Positions 10,176 through 11,685 of a stretch of 11,685 bases of DNA are shown piece after piece (the first letter of the stretch is position 1; each line of letters opens with the position of its first letter). The translations under genes and the position numbers were made by a program. The DNA comes from an uncultured Gemmatimonadota bacterium. Lineage in GTDB: Bacteria > Gemmatimonadota > Gemmatimonadetes > Gemmatimonadales > Gemmatimonadaceae. The stretch lies in NCBI GenBank assembly GCA_946479015.1, contig CAMLEQ010000081.1, forward strand, positions 1 through 11,685, read 5' to 3'. Below the pieces are notes generated by a model, which was not told the DNA's origin, ran no database searches, and saw only the letters and a program-made list of their open reading frames with translations.

Positions 10176-11612
10176 TCACGCCAGCGCGTGGCGCCGCGCG
10201 GCCGCGCGGATGCCGACGTACACTGGAATGCCGAGCAGCGTGTAGATGAAGCTCGCCAGCGTCGCCGCGCGATGCTCGATCACCGCGCTGCTCAGGAGCG
10301 CGAGGGATGCGGCGACGAAGAGGATCGGCACGAGGGGATAGCCGAGCGTGCGGTACGGGCGGGGCACGTCCGGGCGTCGGTGCCGGAGCACGGGTACGGC
10401 CAGAACGGTGAGCGACAGGAAGGGCCACGCTCCCACGATCTGCAGCTCGCGCAGCTGGTCCACGGTGCGCAGCGCCCCCAGCACGATCGCCGCGGTGGCC
10501 AGGAACGCGACCGCCGCGTGCGGCGTGCGGTAGCGCGGATGCACCGAGCCGAGCTTGCGCGCGGCGAGGCCATCCGCGGCGAGGGCGTAGAAGAGGCGCG
10601 GAAAGACGAGCAGGGCGGCGGTGAGCGTGCCGAACGCCGACAGCATGACGAGCGCCGAGATCGTCGCACTCCCTACCGGGCCGGCCACGCTCCGCATCGC
10701 ATCGGCCGCGACGAGCGGGGAGTGCACCAGCGTCGCGAGCGGGAGGGCGTACAGATAGGCCGCGTTCGTGGCGAGGTAGGCGATCACGACGATGACCAGC
10801 CCCACGAGGAGCGCACGGGGGAGCGTGCGTCCCGGCTCCCTGACCTCGCCCGCCATGTAGCCGACGTGCTGCCACCCGCCATACGGCCAGAGCGCGGCGA
10901 TGAGCGCCAGCCCGAGCTGGCTCCAACCTGTGCCCCCCGATGCGGGTGACATCGCCCCTCGCGCGGGCGCGCTCCACATCGCGAGACTTCCCCGGGTGCC
11001 CGCGGCGAGGGCGAAGATCAGGACGACGATTCCCGCGAGCGCCAGCAGCTTCGCGCCAGTCGCCGCGCCCTGGATCCGCGCCGTCCACCGCGTGGAGCGA
11101 TAGCTCGCCGCTGCGGCCATGAGCACCGCGGCCGCGGCCACCAGCTTGGTCCCTGCCGTGGTGAGTGGCACGAACGTGCCGAGATACTCGGCGAAGACGA
11201 GGGAGAGCGTACCGATCGAAGCGGGCTGGATGATCAGCGCCGTCCACCCCCAGAGGAATGCGACTGGCCGGCCGTAACCCTCGCGGAGGTAGATGTAGAT
11301 CCCACCGGCGCGAGGGAACATCGTCCCCAGCTCGGCCATCGAGAGCGCACCGCAGAGCGCGATCACGCCACCGGCGATCCACACGATCATGATCCGGCCG
11401 ACCGAGCCTGCGCTCGCCGCCACCGCGCTCGACGCGCGGAAGATCCCCGCGCCGATGATGAGTCCCACCGTGAGCGCGACGGTGCTCCAGAATCCGAGTT
11501 GTCGTGGCAGGCGTTCGTCCGTCCAGGTCGCCGGCACCGGTGGAGGCGCGCGAGCTGGACGCGTCGATGACGTGTCCGGGGCGACCGTGGAGGAGCTGCG
11601 CGGAACGGTCAT
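10176..11612 (-). CDS. APC-superfamily amino acid permease (LAT/SteT-like)
   Basis: A polytopic inner-membrane transporter of 478 aa from ATG 11612, the usual length for a 12-helix amino acid-polyamine-organocation permease. The first helix carries the unwound substrate-binding motif IGAGIF (residues 53-58), preceded by LPRQLGFWSTVALTVG. The sixth-helix region reads ALWPYGGWQHVGYMAGEV followed by REPGRTLPRAL, as in the LAT branch (SteT-type amino acid exchangers). The later FGTLTAALLVFPRLFYALAADG and HPRYRTPHAAV segments are also typical. Substrate and direction cannot be read from sequence. The start is uncertain: the frame extends ten codons further to an ATG at 11642, but that ATG lies inside the terminal palindrome. 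Neither start has a good ribosome site. The oxidase gene follows on the same strand after 199 bases. Confidence 0.9.
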   Translation of the reverse strand: MTVPRSSSTVAPDTSSTRPARAPPPVPATWTDERLPRQLGFWSTVALTVGLIIGAGIFRASSAVAASAGSVGRIMIVWIAGGVIALCGALSMAELGTMFPRAGGIYIYLREGYGRPVAFLWGWTALIIQPASIGTLSLVFAEYLGTFVPLTTAGTKLVAAAAVLMAAAASYRSTRWTARIQGAATGAKLLALAGIVVLIFALAAGTRGSLAMWSAPARGAMSPASGGTGWSQLGLALIAALWPYGGWQHVGYMAGEVREPGRTLPRALLVGLVIVVIAYLATNAAYLYALPLATLVHSPLVAADAMRSVAGPVGSATISALVMLSAFGTLTAALLVFPRLFYALAADGLAARKLGSVHPRYRTPHAAVAFLATAAIVLGALRTVDQLRELQIVGAWPFLSLTVLAVPVLRHRRPDVPRPYRTLGYPLVPILFVAASLALLSSAVIEHRAATLASFIYTLLGIPVYVGIRAAARRHALA

Positions 11613-11631
11613 GTACTGCGACCGGAAATAG

Positions 11632-11685
11632 ATGGGCCCCACGTCGCCGCAGAGCGCATGCGCTCTGCGGCGACGTGGGGCCCAT
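11632..11685. repeat. Perfect 54-base palindrome at the window's right edge
   Basis: Bases 11632-11658 are the exact reverse complement of 11659-11685 (27 bp arms, no spacer, centre GCATGC, outer ends ATGGGCCCC and GGGGCCCAT). I checked each pair. The right arm ends on the last base of the window, so whether the symmetry continues cannot be seen. It lies 20 bases upstream of the preferred permease start. It could be a real hairpin or terminator of a neighbouring gene, a long operator, or the fold-back end of an assembled contig. Confidence 0.9.

Noticed and set aside
9615..10949. A 444-codon plus-strand frame crossing the oxidase/permease spacer
   Set aside because: The translation is Arg/Glu/Gly low complexity, antisense to two well-supported genes.
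9904..11685. A 593-codon minus-strand frame overlapping the permease
   Set aside because: The alternative frame has no membrane segments or family motifs, while the permease frame has APC landmarks throughout.

Overview
The window is GC-rich (by eye about 70% or more), with almost every third codon position G or C, and it is packed with ordinary chromosomal genes. No plasmid, phage, transposase, CRISPR or RNA gene is visible. The base composition, a 1400-residue hybrid histidine kinase, a Tat-exported multicopper oxidase and a GAF/LuxR-type regulator fit a high-GC soil bacterium. Gemmatimonadota is my best guess, with Actinomycetota or Myxococcota as alternatives. This is an inference from style, not from a marker gene.

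Layout. On the plus strand: the last codons of an unidentified gene (1-50), a strong hairpin (82-121), a NUDIX hydrolase (196-654), an OafA-like membrane acyltransferase (695-1924), a 166-base spacer full of inverted repeats (1925-2090), a giant cytoplasmic hybrid histidine kinase with two complete kinase cores (2091-6293), and a YpfJ-type membrane zinc metallopeptidase (6343-7218). The direction then flips. On the minus strand, read right to left: an APC-superfamily amino acid permease (10176-11612), a three-domain multicopper oxidase with a Tat signal (8366-9976), and a GAF/PAS sensor protein that looks like a LuxR-family regulator without its DNA-binding domain (7261-8193). The two gene sets converge across a 42-base gap. 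No stretch longer than 200 bases lacks a gene.

How the genes relate. They do not form one obvious pathway. The two sensory proteins (the double kinase and the HTH-less GAF/PAS protein) have no response regulator or DNA-binding partner in the window. The envelope-facing proteins (acyltransferase, metallopeptidase, oxidase, permease) suggest a region for cell-surface and stress housekeeping. The oxidase resembles CueO in its copper ligands, but no copper pump or chaperone is next to it.

Most unusual items: (i) a perfect 54-base palindrome that reaches the last base of the window, so its true extent is unknown and it may mark an assembly end; (ii) a run of hairpins upstream of the kinase, ending in three equally spaced 7-mers that can form two mutually exclusive stems; (iii) the kinase-receiver-PAS-kinase order in one chain without a terminal receiver; (iv) the sensor protein that stops where its HTH should begin. 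I did not find a convincing new defence, mobile or biosynthetic system.
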